A stretch of DNA of 64,000 nt from an uncultured Lachnospiraceae bacterium (GCA_934437985.1 CAKSBI010000007.1:6905-70904); one strand, 5' to 3'; shown: positions 53,326 through 63,087, counted from the stretch's first letter. Numbers and translations are program-made. The notes: a model not told the origin generated them from the sequence alone.

Positions 53326-54321
53326 ATGACAGCACCAAAACGTACCCGACGCACCAGGTCAATACTATTCATAGAGATAATACTAATCATAGCAGCATTA
53401 TTCATTGCTGCTATTGTTTATATGTCCGGCAAAATGAAACGTATCACCTGGAAGGACAGCGACATATACATGAATGATGTTAATGATGATAATATGTCCG
53501 GCTACACTAATATTGCCCTTTTTGGCGTAGACTCAAGAGAAAATGAGCTTACTAAAAAGACAAGGAGTGATTCAATCATCATTGCAAGCATCAACAATAA
53601 AACGCATGATGTAAAACTTGTATCCATATACCGTGACACATTCGTATATATTCCAAAGCATGGCTACACAAAGCTAAACCATGCATACGCATATGGCGGT
53701 CCCAAGCTTGCAATAGAGACAATCAACCGTAACTTTGATATGAATATCACCGATTTTATAACAATTAACTTCAGTGGTCTTACAGACGTTATTGATGCCC
53801 TTGGCGGCGTAACTATCAGGATAAAAAAAGATGAGTTAAAATATGTCAACAGATACGCAAAAGATGTTGCTAATATCAACAAAAAAGAATGGTCTGAAAT
53901 TGAAGCTCCCGGCGAACAGCTGCTTACCGGTGTGCAGGCAACCGGGTATTCACGCGTCCGCTATACAAAAGGCGGTGATTTCAGACGTACCAACAGACAG
54001 AGGACCGTTATCAACGCAATTCTTGACAAAGCAAAACACTCCGGCCCTGTTAAGCTTACAAAAGCTGCTAATGCAGTTCTCCCCCAGACATACACAAGTC
54101 TTGATGGCATGGAATTTGCCCGCCTGTCCCTCTATCTGCCGTTCTATGATATAGAGGAACAAACCGGCTTCCCATTTAACTGCACTCCAAAGAAAATCAA
54201 TGGTGCAGATGTTATTGTATGCAATACTTACGTATCCAATGTCACGGAATTACACCAATACCTTTTTGGTACTGATAACTACAAACCATCAGACACTGTC
54301 AGGTCACTTAAGCAGCACTAA
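53326..54321 (+). CDS. LytR-CpsA-Psr (LCP) family glycopolymer transferase
   Basis: A 331-aa protein with a short cytoplasmic Arg/Lys-rich N-terminus, one transmembrane helix (about residues 12-33) and an extracellular LCP domain. Family landmarks are F-G-V-D-S-R-E, T-R-S-D-S-I-I-I-A, S-I-Y-R-D-T-F-V, K-L-N-H-A-Y-A-Y-G-G and Y-S-R-V-R-Y-T-K-G-G-D-F-R-R. The conserved Asp and Arg residues that bind the pyrophosphate lipid are present. LCP proteins transfer lipid-linked glycopolymers onto peptidoglycan. The start has GGAGG; the gene lies downstream of the sugar transferase and probably shares its transcript. Confidence 0.9.
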   Translation: MTAPKRTRRTRSILFIEIILIIAALFIAAIVYMSGKMKRITWKDSDIYMNDVNDDNMSGYTNIALFGVDSRENELTKKTRSDSIIIASINNKTHDVKLVSIYRDTFVYIPKHGYTKLNHAYAYGGPKLAIETINRNFDMNITDFITINFSGLTDVIDALGGVTIRIKKDELKYVNRYAKDVANINKKEWSEIEAPGEQLLTGVQATGYSRVRYTKGGDFRRTNRQRTVINAILDKAKHSGPVKLTKAANAVLPQTYTSLDGMEFARLSLYLPFYDIEEQTGFPFNCTPKKINGADVIVCNTYVSNVTELHQYLFGTDNYKPSDTVRSLKQH

Positions 54322-54334
54322 AACAAATGGCTGT

Positions 54335-55087
54335 TCAGTCTTCCACCGACCCTGTACAGGCTGCAAATGAAAACTCTATATTAGTGCATACCTTTTCATC
54401 TTCATCCTCATACACAACAAGCATCCGGTCACTGTACTTATATATCTTAGGGATAAGCACGTCACCCAGGTAAACCTGCTTTTTATATTCTGCCCGGATT
54501 CTGCTTACCGGTCCTGCACTGCCCATTATAGCCGGAATATACCCTGCTGCCATATGAACATACCTGCCATTATTAACATGGTTATTAGTATCAATATGGC
54601 TTTCCGTTATAGTAACCGTTTCCAGTGTTATACACTCCATATCCCTGGGTGCCCGAAGCTTCTTAGAACAATATTCCATATCTATCTTATCATCAATTCC
54701 ATATGCCATTATCATTGCATCATCCACACGCTCCGGTCTGAGTGTTCCCATGTTAATATATGTCCACACCGAATTTGCCCTTGCATATTCAATATCTTTA
54801 TCAGCATTTCTTACAATAAAACATCTGCATCCCACAAAGCCCCTAAATTGGTATGGAAGTGTTTCAACAACAATATTATCTCCAAATGCCGGAAGCTCAC
54901 TAATATCAAGCTGCCATGAGGCCAGCAGCCACGCCGTACCATTATTTTCCATATATCTGACGCCATACCCTGTATCCTCCGTATGAAATATTGCACAATC
55001 CTGCAGATAATCTAACAATGCTGCCTCAGTAAGCTTTCCTGTCTTATCACATTCACTATACCTGACTCTTGACCTAAAACTATACAT
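54335..55087 (-). CDS. Acyl-ACP thioesterase
   Basis: A 250-aa cytosolic hot-dog-fold thioesterase of the FatA/FatB-like bacterial group, which releases fatty acids from acyl carrier protein. The protein is a tandem hot-dog: the first begins S-R-V-R-Y-S-E-C-D-K-T-G-K-L and the second contains the family motif H-I-D-T-N-N-H-V-N-N (about 163), whose Asn and His residues contribute to catalysis, and ends with the repeated strand Y-K-K-Q-V-Y-L-G-D. The start has GGGAGG. It is 19 bp downstream of the MATE exporter gene, whose product might export an unrelated compound; the pairing may be fortuitous. Confidence 0.86.
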   Translation of the reverse strand: MYSFRSRVRYSECDKTGKLTEAALLDYLQDCAIFHTEDTGYGVRYMENNGTAWLLASWQLDISELPAFGDNIVVETLPYQFRGFVGCRCFIVRNADKDIEYARANSVWTYINMGTLRPERVDDAMIMAYGIDDKIDMEYCSKKLRAPRDMECITLETVTITESHIDTNNHVNNGRYVHMAAGYIPAIMGSAGPVSRIRAEYKKQVYLGDVLIPKIYKYSDRMLVVYEDEDEKVCTNIEFSFAACTGSVED

Positions 55088-55106
55088 GTATCACAATCCT
55101 CCCGGT

Positions 55107-56459
55107 TTATCTCAACTTCTTCCATATTCCAGAGAAAAAATACACAGCCCCCGGAATTGCAGTTCCATAAGTTGCAAGTCCATATCCAAGGAAGAACCCA
55201 TACAATCCAAGATCCAACACAATTCCAAATACATAACTGAATACAATCCTGAACACAAATCCATCCAGTATTGCAAATATAAGGCTAAGTCTTGCATTTC
55301 CTATTCCCTGAATAAATCCATTACTACCACGCATTATAACCATTGCAGGGTAATTCCATACAATAGCATTAACATATACCCTTGCAAGATTTATAACATT
55401 TATATCATCCGTAAATAAGCCAAACATCATTTCTGCGCGGGCAAAATAAAGTATTACATATGTCACGTAGCACACGATACTTATCCCCCACGCACTGAAC
55501 ACTACCTTGCGCACCCTCTTATAATTGCCTGCCCCATAGTTTTGCCCGACCATCGACGATGCCGCAAACGTAATACCCTGTGTAAACTTATTGACCAGGT
55601 CATCTACCTTAAGTCCGACACCAAATGTTGCTGATGCGTATACTCCAACGCTATTGACAAGACTATTTACAAACATCATGGATATGTTGATTGCACAACT
55701 CTGCAATGCAAAGGGTATGCCAAGCCTGAACAGCTCCTTAAGTGATTCGCTATGTATCCTGAAGCTCGACAGTTTGAAATCAAACCCAAAATCCTCTTTA
55801 TTGCGTTTAAGAAAAATTACAGCCCCGATAAATGAAAATGCCTGTCCCATAATCGTAGCAACCGCCGCACCCGCAACACCAAAACCAAAAACGCCCACAA
55901 ACAGCAGGTCAAACACAATATTAATTACTGATGCTGCCACAATAAGCACAAATGGGTGCTTTGAATCCCCCATTCCCCTTAGAACAGCGGAAAGCATATT
56001 ATATCCATATGTAAATATGATTCCCAGACTGCACACTACAACATAGGAAAATGCCATACTCTCCGACTCCGAAGGTGTATTAAGCAGCTTAAGCACCGGC
56101 TTTGCCATAGCAAGTCCCACACATGTCATAATAAGTGCTATACAACCAAGAATTGTAAACAACGTTCCTATTGTATGGTTAAGTTCACAATTTTTTCCCT
56201 GTCCAATCTTATGCGATATGCTTACCTGACCCCCGGTTGAAAAGCCTATGCACAGCATTGTCATGAACGTAAATATCTGACTTGCAATTGAAACCGCCGA
56301 CAGCCCCTCCGGACCAACAAAATGTCCCACAACTGCCATATCAGTCAGTGAGTAAAATACCTGCATCATGTTAGACAACATGAATGGTATTGCAAACTTA
56401 ATCATCTGTTTCACAACATTGCCTTCAGTAAAATCCGTAATTATCTTCCCATTCTTCAC
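55107..56459 (-). CDS. MATE-family multidrug exporter
   Basis: A 450-aa integral membrane antiporter with 12 predicted helices in two homologous halves. Typical MATE features are visible: I-P-F-M-L-S-N-M-M-Q-V-F-Y-S-L-T-D-M-A-V-V-G near the start of the first half and I-P-F-A-L-Q-S-C-A-I-N-I-S-M-M-F-V-N in the second. It extrudes cationic drugs, dyes or metabolites using a Na+ or proton gradient. The start is GTG with AGGTG eight bases upstream. It is 29 bp downstream of a histidine phosphatase gene on the same strand. Confidence 0.9.
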   Translation of the reverse strand: MKNGKIITDFTEGNVVKQMIKFAIPFMLSNMMQVFYSLTDMAVVGHFVGPEGLSAVSIASQIFTFMTMLCIGFSTGGQVSISHKIGQGKNCELNHTIGTLFTILGCIALIMTCVGLAMAKPVLKLLNTPSESESMAFSYVVVCSLGIIFTYGYNMLSAVLRGMGDSKHPFVLIVAASVINIVFDLLFVGVFGFGVAGAAVATIMGQAFSFIGAVIFLKRNKEDFGFDFKLSSFRIHSESLKELFRLGIPFALQSCAINISMMFVNSLVNSVGVYASATFGVGLKVDDLVNKFTQGITFAASSMVGQNYGAGNYKRVRKVVFSAWGISIVCYVTYVILYFARAEMMFGLFTDDINVINLARVYVNAIVWNYPAMVIMRGSNGFIQGIGNARLSLIFAILDGFVFRIVFSYVFGIVLDLGLYGFFLGYGLATYGTAIPGAVYFFSGIWKKLR

Positions 56460-56488
56460 CTTTACTACACCTGTTTCTATAATTATCC

Positions 56489-57205
56489 CTACAAACTGAA
56501 TGCTTCAGCAAAATATCCCGAAGATGAAACGGGTTCACCTGCCATATACAGATGTGATGTATCACCAATTACCTGACATCTGAAATATGCAAGGTCATCT
56601 ACTCTCTCTTCTGAATTAAGCACGGTAATTGACGAAGGTGCCATAAAGCACCCCTGCAATAATACCGGTGCCGAAACTCCAAGTATCCTTGACAGCATAA
56701 CCATAGATACGCCAAAATGGCAAAATATTACAATTGTGTCATCATTGTGTTCCTTAACCTTATAATATGCCCCATATCTCTCATATCCATGCTCTGCCAT
56801 AATATTATCAATGCCATCATATACCTTACGGCATTCCTCTGATACGTCATTAGTGCTTGTCCGCATAATATCAGACCCGGCCCAGTTATTACGGTCATAC
56901 ATTCCCTCATCTGCAGTCCAGTGATCCGGCATCAGATCCCAGCATATATGGTCATATCCTGTAACGGTATTCGTTACATGTCCCTCAAATTCACGTAACC
57001 AGGGATACATTACTGCCTCCCTGTCCATCAGCTTCAAAGTACAGGAAGCTGTATCCCGTGCTCTTCCAAGCGGTGACACATAAAACTGCTTAACATCCCA
57101 CCTGCTTACACGTTCTGCAAGAAGCTTTGCTTCTCTCCAGCCCTTTTCAGTAAGGGAGTCTATACTGTAGTCCGGTTCTGCATGTCTTATAAATATTAAT
57201 CTCAT
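56489..57205 (-). CDS. Histidine phosphatase superfamily (phosphoglycerate mutase-like) protein
   Basis: A 238-aa cytosolic protein. The phosphohistidine motif is R-H-A-E-P at residues 7-11, the second His is in F-C-H-F-G-V-S (about 175), and an Arg lies in L-G-R-A-R-D-T. Family members dephosphorylate sugars, nucleotides or cofactors; the sequence does not favour a known subgroup. Length and motif spacing are normal for small branch 1 phosphatases. The start has AAGGATAATATATA upstream. It is followed by the MATE and thioesterase genes and may be in one transcript with them. Confidence 0.82.
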   Translation of the reverse strand: MRLIFIRHAEPDYSIDSLTEKGWREAKLLAERVSRWDVKQFYVSPLGRARDTASCTLKLMDREAVMYPWLREFEGHVTNTVTGYDHICWDLMPDHWTADEGMYDRNNWAGSDIMRTSTNDVSEECRKVYDGIDNIMAEHGYERYGAYYKVKEHNDDTIVIFCHFGVSMVMLSRILGVSAPVLLQGCFMAPSSITVLNSEERVDDLAYFRCQVIGDTSHLYMAGEPVSSSGYFAEAFSL

Positions 57206-57281
57206 TATATATTATCCTTCTTTCCGGCAAAAATATCATTTCATAAAGACATTATGCCCTATGGTTCAGCGCAACATAGTA

Positions 57282-57308
57282 CAGGCTGCCGTATATGACA
57301 GCAGCCTG
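57282..57308 (-). terminator. Hairpin downstream of the chemoreceptor gene
   Basis: CAGGCTGC and its perfect complement enclose an 11-nt loop 28 bp after the chemoreceptor stop. No T-run follows, so it may act weakly. Confidence 0.4.
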
Positions 57309-57336
57309 ATAGTGGATACACATTTTCATACATATG

Positions 57337-59181
57337 TTATAATTTGAAATACTTAACTGCCTCAACAAGCTCCCCTGCAAGACCATTAAGCTTCTCTGCG
57401 TTAGTTGCAAGCACATTAATGTTAGCGTTAATCTCCTGGATTGATGCGGTCGTCTCTTCGGTCGAAGCAGCATTTTCTTCAGACAATGCCGACAGATTAG
57501 ACATTACATCAACAATCCTTACCTTAGATTCGTCACATACATCCGTACATTCCTTAATATTCTGAGTCTCTTTTCTTGAAGTATCAATCTCTGCATCAAC
57601 ATCAGCAAACTTCTCCTTAGTCTGGACAAGCTTCTCCTGCTGTGCCTTTGCAATATCTTCAACTATCTTCATCTCTTTAACTGTGTCTTCTGAATTGCGT
57701 CCAAGCTCAGAAATAATCTCCCCAATTGCAATCGCAGACTTATTAGACTGGTCTGACAGCTTCTGGATCTCTGATGCAACAACTGCAAAGCCTCTTCCTG
57801 CTTCACCTGCCCTTGCAGCCTCTATTGCCGCATTAAGTGAAAGGAGATTAGTCTGGCTTGCAATCTCCGTAATCATTGCAACAGCATTCTTAATCTCTTC
57901 AACAGACTTATTGGTAAGATTAACCTGCTTACCAATATTACCAATTGCCCGTGTTGTCCTCTCTGTTGTAGCTGCAAGCTCATCCATTATCGCAATTGCC
58001 TTGTCACTGGCCTTCTTCATGTTGTTGGCACTTTCATCAAGCTGGATAACACCACGTGATATATCATCAACCTGTCCACCCATAGTAAGTACAGACGTAT
58101 TAGCTGCCTCTACTTCATCTGCCTGGCCAAGTGCACCATTCGATATATCTTCAACAGCCTTGCTGATTTCGTTCATCGCATTACCTGTCTGACCGGACAT
58201 AGTACCAACCTCTTCACTGGCTCCATATATATCATCCGCTGACTTTACTACACCCGATATTACCTCTACAAGCCTGTTCTTAAGTCCGTCAAGCTCTCCA
58301 AGCATATTACCGATCTCATCAGCACGCCTCAGCAGCTTAGGATCAATCTCTACAGTAAGGTCACCTGATGCCATAGTTTTAATCGAATCCTCAGCGATAA
58401 CGATTCCCTTTGCAAATGCACGGGCAAAGAAATATGCTGCAATCGCAACTATAACCAGCACAATAGTTTCTGCTGTAATAAGTCCTGCCTTTGCAGAATT
58501 CAGACGTCCAAACACGGTATCCTGGAACCTTGCTGCCATAACCATTCCGACAGCCTTTTCCTTCTCAACTATCGGTATATATACGACACTGTAAACATTA
58601 CCGTTCATATGTACATTGTCTTCGTTATATACCTGCTTGTCTTCTATAACATGCTTTACAATATCCGCAGGAGCCTCCTCATACAGACGTCTCTCTCCTG
58701 TCTCCGGGTTAATAAATGACGTTGCCATACACTGGTTACCGTAATATATAGATATATCAACATCATCATCCTCTGCATAGCTGTCAATAACATCCTCACG
58801 TCCGGTAACATCATACATACCCTTAAACAGATGATCCGTATTGCTTATATAATAATTACTTTCATCTGCCGTGTTATATCCAGCGGCAACGCATTTTGCT
58901 ATAGATTCCAGACCATCCCTTGCGCTTCCCCCAAGCGACGATTCAAGCGATTCCGATGCAAACAATGTAGCCACAGTTGATATTAATAAAAGCGGCACCA
59001 GTATTACACAAAGAATTTTAGACATAAAGCTAAGTCCCTTTTTCTTAGTGTTGATATTCGTCTGGATTAACTTAAGCTGAACCTTTTTCTTAATTGCCTC
59101 CCTCTTCTTAGACAAGTCATCTTTCATAGTCAGGTTATCCTTCCTAACCCGCTTCGGCTTCTTCAACATAATTTTTTTCAT
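57337..59181 (-). CDS. Methyl-accepting chemotaxis protein
   Basis: A 614-aa chemoreceptor. A Lys-rich cytoplasmic leader (about 1-48) precedes a first transmembrane helix (about 52-76), an extracellular sensor of single-Cache type (about 77-235, with Y-Y-I-S-N-T-D-H and S-V-V-Y-I-P-I-V), a second helix (about 240-265), a HAMP domain and the methyl-accepting coiled coil with the conserved hairpin tip [22 protein letters not shown]. The start [11 protein letters not shown] has GGAGGG upstream; the longer open frame to 59322 lacks a site. The long positively charged N-terminus is unusual. The ligand is unknown. Confidence 0.9.
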   Translation of the reverse strand: MKKIMLKKPKRVRKDNLTMKDDLSKKREAIKKKVQLKLIQTNINTKKKGLSFMSKILCVILVPLLLISTVATLFASESLESSLGGSARDGLESIAKCVAAGYNTADESNYYISNTDHLFKGMYDVTGREDVIDSYAEDDDVDISIYYGNQCMATSFINPETGERRLYEEAPADIVKHVIEDKQVYNEDNVHMNGNVYSVVYIPIVEKEKAVGMVMAARFQDTVFGRLNSAKAGLITAETIVLVIVAIAAYFFARAFAKGIVIAEDSIKTMASGDLTVEIDPKLLRRADEIGNMLGELDGLKNRLVEVISGVVKSADDIYGASEEVGTMSGQTGNAMNEISKAVEDISNGALGQADEVEAANTSVLTMGGQVDDISRGVIQLDESANNMKKASDKAIAIMDELAATTERTTRAIGNIGKQVNLTNKSVEEIKNAVAMITEIASQTNLLSLNAAIEAARAGEAGRGFAVVASEIQKLSDQSNKSAIAIGEIISELGRNSEDTVKEMKIVEDIAKAQQEKLVQTKEKFADVDAEIDTSRKETQNIKECTDVCDESKVRIVDVMSNLSALSEENAASTEETTASIQEINANINVLATNAEKLNGLAGELVEAVKYFKL

Positions 59182-59281
59182 ATTGTAAACCCTCCTTATT
59201 CCCTTCTTCCATAATACATTATACATCTTATTGTACACTACTTTCCATATAAAAGCAATTAAAACAAAATATCCTATATAT

Positions 59282-59317
59282 AAAAAAAAGATATCGCCGG
59301 CAAATATATTCACCGGC
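59282..59317 (-). terminator. Terminator of rplJ-rplL
   Basis: On the minus strand GCCGG and CCGGC flank a 12-nt loop, followed shortly by T8 (59282-59289). It lies 44 bp after rplL, showing that rpoB does not follow in this operon. Confidence 0.8.
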
Positions 59318-59360
59318 AACACCCTTATGAAGTCCGCAATAATTACACTTAACTGTCAAA

Positions 59361-59726
59361 TTACTTAAGTGTACAAACAGCACCCTCAGCCTCAAGCTTA
59401 GCTTTGATCTCATCAGCCTCAGCCTTAGAAGCACCTTCCTTGATTACCTTTGGAGCTGCCTCTACAACTTCTTTAGCTTCCTTAAGTCCAAGACCTGTAG
59501 CCTCACGTACAACCTTGATAACCTTAACCTTGTTTGGTCCTACATCTGTAAGCTCTACGTCAAAGTCTGTCTTCTCCTCAGCTGCTGCTCCTGCATCAGC
59601 TGCTGCTGCAACTACAACTCCAGCTGCTGCTGAAACGCCAAATTCCTCTTCACATGCCTTAACTAAATCATTTAACTCTAATACAGTCATGCCTTTGATA
59701 GCATCGATAAATTCTGCTGTTGTCAT
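59361..59726 (-). CDS. rplL: Ribosomal protein bL12 (L7/L12)
   Basis: A 121-aa stalk protein that recruits translation factors to the ribosome. The N-terminal dimerisation part ([16 protein letters not shown]) is followed by an Ala-rich hinge and the C-terminal domain with [19 protein letters not shown] and the final acidic-basic helices. Length is typical (120-125 aa). The start has CGGAGG. It lies 44 bp after rplJ and before a terminator. Confidence 0.97.
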   Translation of the reverse strand: MTTAEFIDAIKGMTVLELNDLVKACEEEFGVSAAAGVVVAAAADAGAAAEEKTDFDVELTDVGPNKVKVIKVVREATGLGLKEAKEVVEAAPKVIKEGASKAEADEIKAKLEAEGAVCTLK

Positions 59727-59770
59727 TTTAAATAACCTCCGTTTTTAATATTCTAATTAATTAGTTTAAA

Positions 59771-60271
59771 TTATTCTGCTGCTGCACCGTCGCCTTTTTC
59801 AGCAATCTGCTTAAGCACACGAGCAAGATTGGATATAGGTGACTGCAGGCTTCCAAGAAGCTTTGATATAAGAGCTTCTCTTGATGGGATATCTGCGATT
59901 GTCATCATTCCCTGGGCATCATAGTATGTGCCCTCAACAACTCCACCCTTGAACTCAAGTGCAGGAGCATCTTTAGCGAACTCCTTAATAATCCTGGCCG
60001 GTGCTGTTGCATCTTCCATGCCGAAAGCAACTGCTGTAGGTCCCTCAAGGTGTGGATCAAGCTGTGCAAAGTCAGTTCCATCAAATGCAAGGTGAAGCAT
60101 TGTGTTCTTGTATACCTTGTATACAACTCCGGCTTCACGAAGATTCTTACGAAGAACTGTATCCTGTTCAACTGTAAGTCCTCTGTAGTCAACAAGAACT
60201 GCAGAAGCTGCATTCTCAGCATACTGCTTAATCTCATCAACAATAGGCTTCTTAAGTTCTACCTTTGCCAT
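59771..60271 (-). CDS. rplJ: Ribosomal protein uL10
   Basis: A 166-aa protein that forms the base of the ribosomal stalk and binds L7/L12 dimers. The start MAKVELKKPIVDEI has GGAGG with a 10-base spacer; the open frame extending to 60397 runs through the leader hairpin and is rejected. Recognisable parts are V-D-Y-R-G-L-T-V-E-Q, L-R-K-N-L-R-E-A-G-V-V-Y-K-V-Y-K-N-T and the C-terminal helix that holds L12 (L-L-G-S-L-Q-S-P-I-S-N-L-A-R-V). It is autoregulated through the upstream leader in known relatives. Confidence 0.97.
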   Translation of the reverse strand: MAKVELKKPIVDEIKQYAENAASAVLVDYRGLTVEQDTVLRKNLREAGVVYKVYKNTMLHLAFDGTDFAQLDPHLEGPTAVAFGMEDATAPARIIKEFAKDAPALEFKGGVVEGTYYDAQGMMTIADIPSREALISKLLGSLQSPISNLARVLKQIAEKGDGAAAE

Positions 60272-60307
60272 TTTGCGTATACCTCCTATATTTTTTTGCC
60301 TTGTTGC

Positions 60308-60440
60308 AAAAAAAGATTCTTTCTGCGAAAACACAGAAAGAATCCGAAAAATCAAAGTCTCGTCTTTCCTCGGCAGGCGGCTCATAGCTTTGAACAATTA
60401 TCACATACACATAATTGTACCTGCTGTCTTCGGCAACAAC
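60308..60440 (-). promoter_or_regulatory. L10 leader with attenuator upstream of rplJ
   Basis: The minus-strand leader contains CCTGCCGAGG (about 60369-60378), the conserved core of the L10 leader that binds ribosomal protein L10. Downstream is a 12-bp hairpin (60315-60344) followed by T7 (60308-60314), placed before the rplJ start, an attenuator. This matches control of rplJL expression by excess L10 in Firmicutes. Confidence 0.82.
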
Positions 60441-60449
60441 GCAATTGAA

Positions 60450-60479
60450 ATTATAATATATAGTTTTATGATATGTCAA
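60450..60479 (-). promoter_or_regulatory. Promoter of rplJL
   Basis: TTGACA (60474-60479), 18-bp spacer, TATAAT (60450-60455) on the minus strand, just upstream of the L10 leader. Confidence 0.8.
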
Positions 60480-60579
60480 GTGTTTTTTTGCACATCCAGC
60501 ATATTAACCATAAAATTTGTCATCTGTTACAAACCTGAAACATGCTGCCGGTCATATTACTTCTCACTTTTTATACATA

Positions 60580-62940
60580 TTATGAGAGACGCACAGCCCT
60601 GACCTTAGAATACTTACCATAAACTTTCTTTCCGCCTATAATGGTGTATGCACGCGCTTTAATGTAATATTTTTTATTGTTCTTAAGGCCTTTGATTACT
60701 CCATTCAGCTTCGGCGCTTTAAGTTTAACAATAACCTTATACTTTCCATTTTTCTTTGTTGCAACAGCTATCTGATATCCTTTTGCTTTTTTTACTTTAC
60801 TAAGTGTAACCTTTATCTTCTTACCTGACGCTTTGACTCTCTTAATCTTAGGAGCCGCAGGCTTAACTGCCTTTACTGCTTTTTCCGACGGAGCAGGTGT
60901 AGGTGTAGCTGTAGGCTGTGCTGCCGGAATCCCCGCTGATGGTGTAGCAGCTGCAGGTGTGGCAGGTGCTGCAGATGAAGTATCAGAAGGTGTTACCGGC
61001 GTCTCTTTTGCCACAAACTGCCATGTATCAAAGTTAAACAACTTAACATCATCATCTCCCCTGAAGATAAATGTCATGTCATGAACTCCGGTAACTTTCT
61101 CAGTTATATCAATCTTCTTTTCTTCATATACGTTAGTTCCACCCGTATTAGTTACATTAACTGTACCAATGAGCTTTTTAGCATCATCATTGTCATAATC
61201 AATCCAGATCTCAATTGAGCCTCCGGCTGTATCTGCATCAGGATTGTATTCCTTCTTAACACCCGTCTTAGCATTAATGAATTCTTTCCCATTCCAGTCA
61301 AGGTATGGATCCGGTAATTCTGTTCCCTTACCACAGGCAACGCTTGCCTTAAATCCAATTGGTCCTTCATTCCCAAAGTCAATGTTACGTACTCTGATAA
61401 AATCTTCGTTATCGATATCTGTTACAACAACACCATACTTTGCCGCGGACTTCCAGAATGCCTGTTTTCCCGTAACTTCATCAATATCTGTACATATCTG
61501 CTTATCTTTTGTCTTAACTCCTACCGGAGTTCCATTGTAGCCGCCCTCAGCACCCTTAAGGTTAGATTCCCAGCATATTGTCTCCGCCTGATTAAGCTCA
61601 TATGGATTAAGTGTTCCAATCGGGTCAACACTAAAATATGACTTGCCCTTTACAAATGACTTACCTGCAGGGTCAGTCTCTTCAATACCCATATTCAACA
61701 TTGCAGAAGCATCTTCATCTGTCTCCCTTACAATAAGGTTATTCTCATCATAGGTGAATTCTTTTACACAAATATTTCTGTTAGAACCATCCCCACCTAT
61801 AAGAAGATTGTTAAGGTAGAACAGATAACTGTGTCCATTAAGCTCTGCCACACCGGGATGAATACATGAGAAGTTATACTTTCTGTCAAATAATGTTCCT
61901 CTGTATGTCCACGGTCCAAGTGGTGTTGGCGCAGTTGAATACTCACATGTCTCAGGAAGACGTCCGCCTACAAATATAAGGAAATAATCATCAGTACCTT
62001 CCTTACCGTCATCATGCTTGTATACCCATGGGCCTTCCTCAAAGCATGAACGTTCTTCTGTTATCTTATCAGCTGATTCCGCCGGGTACTTATACTTATC
62101 CTGATTATCCTTGGTGATCGCATCCTTCTTGGTAGGCTCACCAAATGCTTCATAAGCACCTTCACCCAAAGTATTGAAGCTGTGTAGTCCGTTCTTGTAC
62201 TCACCCATTATTGTATTATCCTGCCTGTCAAATCTCGGATCCGGTACTGCTTCCACTTCATCAATCACACCATCTCCGTTGGTATCAGGATCCACATCCT
62301 TAAGGTCATTGGTCAGCTTACAATATCTTAAATAAGGATTACCCCAGTAAAGATATACGTCATAATTCTCGTAATCATCAGGATTACCATGATCTTCTAT
62401 GTATATGGTCGGGTCAATGTTACCGCCTCCCCAGCCGCCATCAATGAGATACTTACCCGGAGTGTAATCCTCGAATGGTCCCCATGGATTATCCGCAACC
62501 GCAAGATCTATCTTAGTGCCATTAAATGGTGCACATAAGAAATACTTTTTAACCCAGTTACCATCCTCATCTTTAATTGGCATTTCAAATGTCTGGGATG
62601 CCCATGCCCTCCAGTTTTCATTATTCTTATCCTGCGGGTCAAATGTCATTGCATGCGCGATCATTCCCATATCAGTGTAATTGATCATATCTTTAGTAGC
62701 AAAACAGCGCCACTCATTCATATAACTCCAGTCATCAATACATGACTCCCTGAGATCATCCCTTGTTGTATATACATACATAGTGTCTCCTACAACAAGA
62801 GGTGCCGGATCTGCAGTATACATTGTCTGAACAACCGGATTCTCTGCCTTAACTACAGAAGGCATAACCGTTATCGAAGCAGCAGTGACGGCAGTAGCAG
62901 ATACCATCGTAATTACTTTTTTAATTAACTTATGTCTCAT
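60580..62940 (-). CDS. Secreted GH43-type glycoside hydrolase with carbohydrate-binding and fibronectin-like modules
   Basis: A 786-aa secreted enzyme. A signal peptide (about 1-33) precedes a five-bladed GH43-like domain (about 35-420) with the catalytic-base region A-D-P-A-P near 44 and the general-acid candidate Glu in E-E-R-S-C-F-E-E-G-P-W. A CBM6-like module (about 455-650), a Pro/Thr/Ala linker and a Lys-rich fibronectin-like C-terminal domain (about 700-786) follow. A Ca-binding-like D-T-N-G-D-G-V-I-D-E loop is inserted in the catalytic domain. The start has GGGGAGG; the longer frame is rejected. Family members act on arabinan or xylan side chains, so an arabinofuranosidase or xylosidase is likely. 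It is divergently oriented to an AraC gene. Confidence 0.83.
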   Translation of the reverse strand: MRHKLIKKVITMVSATAVTAASITVMPSVVKAENPVVQTMYTADPAPLVVGDTMYVYTTRDDLRESCIDDWSYMNEWRCFATKDMINYTDMGMIAHAMTFDPQDKNNENWRAWASQTFEMPIKDEDGNWVKKYFLCAPFNGTKIDLAVADNPWGPFEDYTPGKYLIDGGWGGGNIDPTIYIEDHGNPDDYENYDVYLYWGNPYLRYCKLTNDLKDVDPDTNGDGVIDEVEAVPDPRFDRQDNTIMGEYKNGLHSFNTLGEGAYEAFGEPTKKDAITKDNQDKYKYPAESADKITEERSCFEEGPWVYKHDDGKEGTDDYFLIFVGGRLPETCEYSTAPTPLGPWTYRGTLFDRKYNFSCIHPGVAELNGHSYLFYLNNLLIGGDGSNRNICVKEFTYDENNLIVRETDEDASAMLNMGIEETDPAGKSFVKGKSYFSVDPIGTLNPYELNQAETICWESNLKGAEGGYNGTPVGVKTKDKQICTDIDEVTGKQAFWKSAAKYGVVVTDIDNEDFIRVRNIDFGNEGPIGFKASVACGKGTELPDPYLDWNGKEFINAKTGVKKEYNPDADTAGGSIEIWIDYDNDDAKKLIGTVNVTNTGGTNVYEEKKIDITEKVTGVHDMTFIFRGDDDVKLFNFDTWQFVAKETPVTPSDTSSAAPATPAAATPSAGIPAAQPTATPTPAPSEKAVKAVKPAAPKIKRVKASGKKIKVTLSKVKKAKGYQIAVATKKNGKYKVIVKLKAPKLNGVIKGLKNNKKYYIKARAYTIIGGKKVYGKYSKVRAVRLS

Positions 62941-62994
62941 ATTGTAACCTCCCCTGTCCAAAAATATTAATTCAATATAAATTGACATATTATT

Positions 62995-63037
62995 ATTATA
63001 TATGCAATAATAATCTCATTGCAATGATTGATTGCAA
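62995..63037. promoter_or_regulatory. GH43 promoter overlapping an AraC-type palindrome
   Basis: TTGCAAT-GATTG-ATTGCAA (63019-63037) is a perfect 19-bp inverted repeat. Its TTGCAA on the minus strand can serve as the -35 of a promoter with TATAAT at 62995-63000 (18-bp spacer) reading into the GH43 gene. A third TGCAAT lies at 63003. The site sits between the GH43 gene and its divergent AraC neighbour and is a probable operator. Confidence 0.6.
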
Positions 63038-63087
63038 CATTATAATTGACGGATTCTTATATTCTTATTTTGAGGAGGACAACAGTC

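Noticed and set aside
59182..59322. N-terminal extension of the chemoreceptor with an extra hydrophobic segment
   Set aside because: The extension lacks a ribosome site and covers the leader; GGAGGG before the internal ATG at 59181 decides the start.
60272..60397. N-terminal extension of ribosomal protein L10
   Set aside because: It would translate the leader hairpin and attenuator; the normal L10 start has its own GGAGG.
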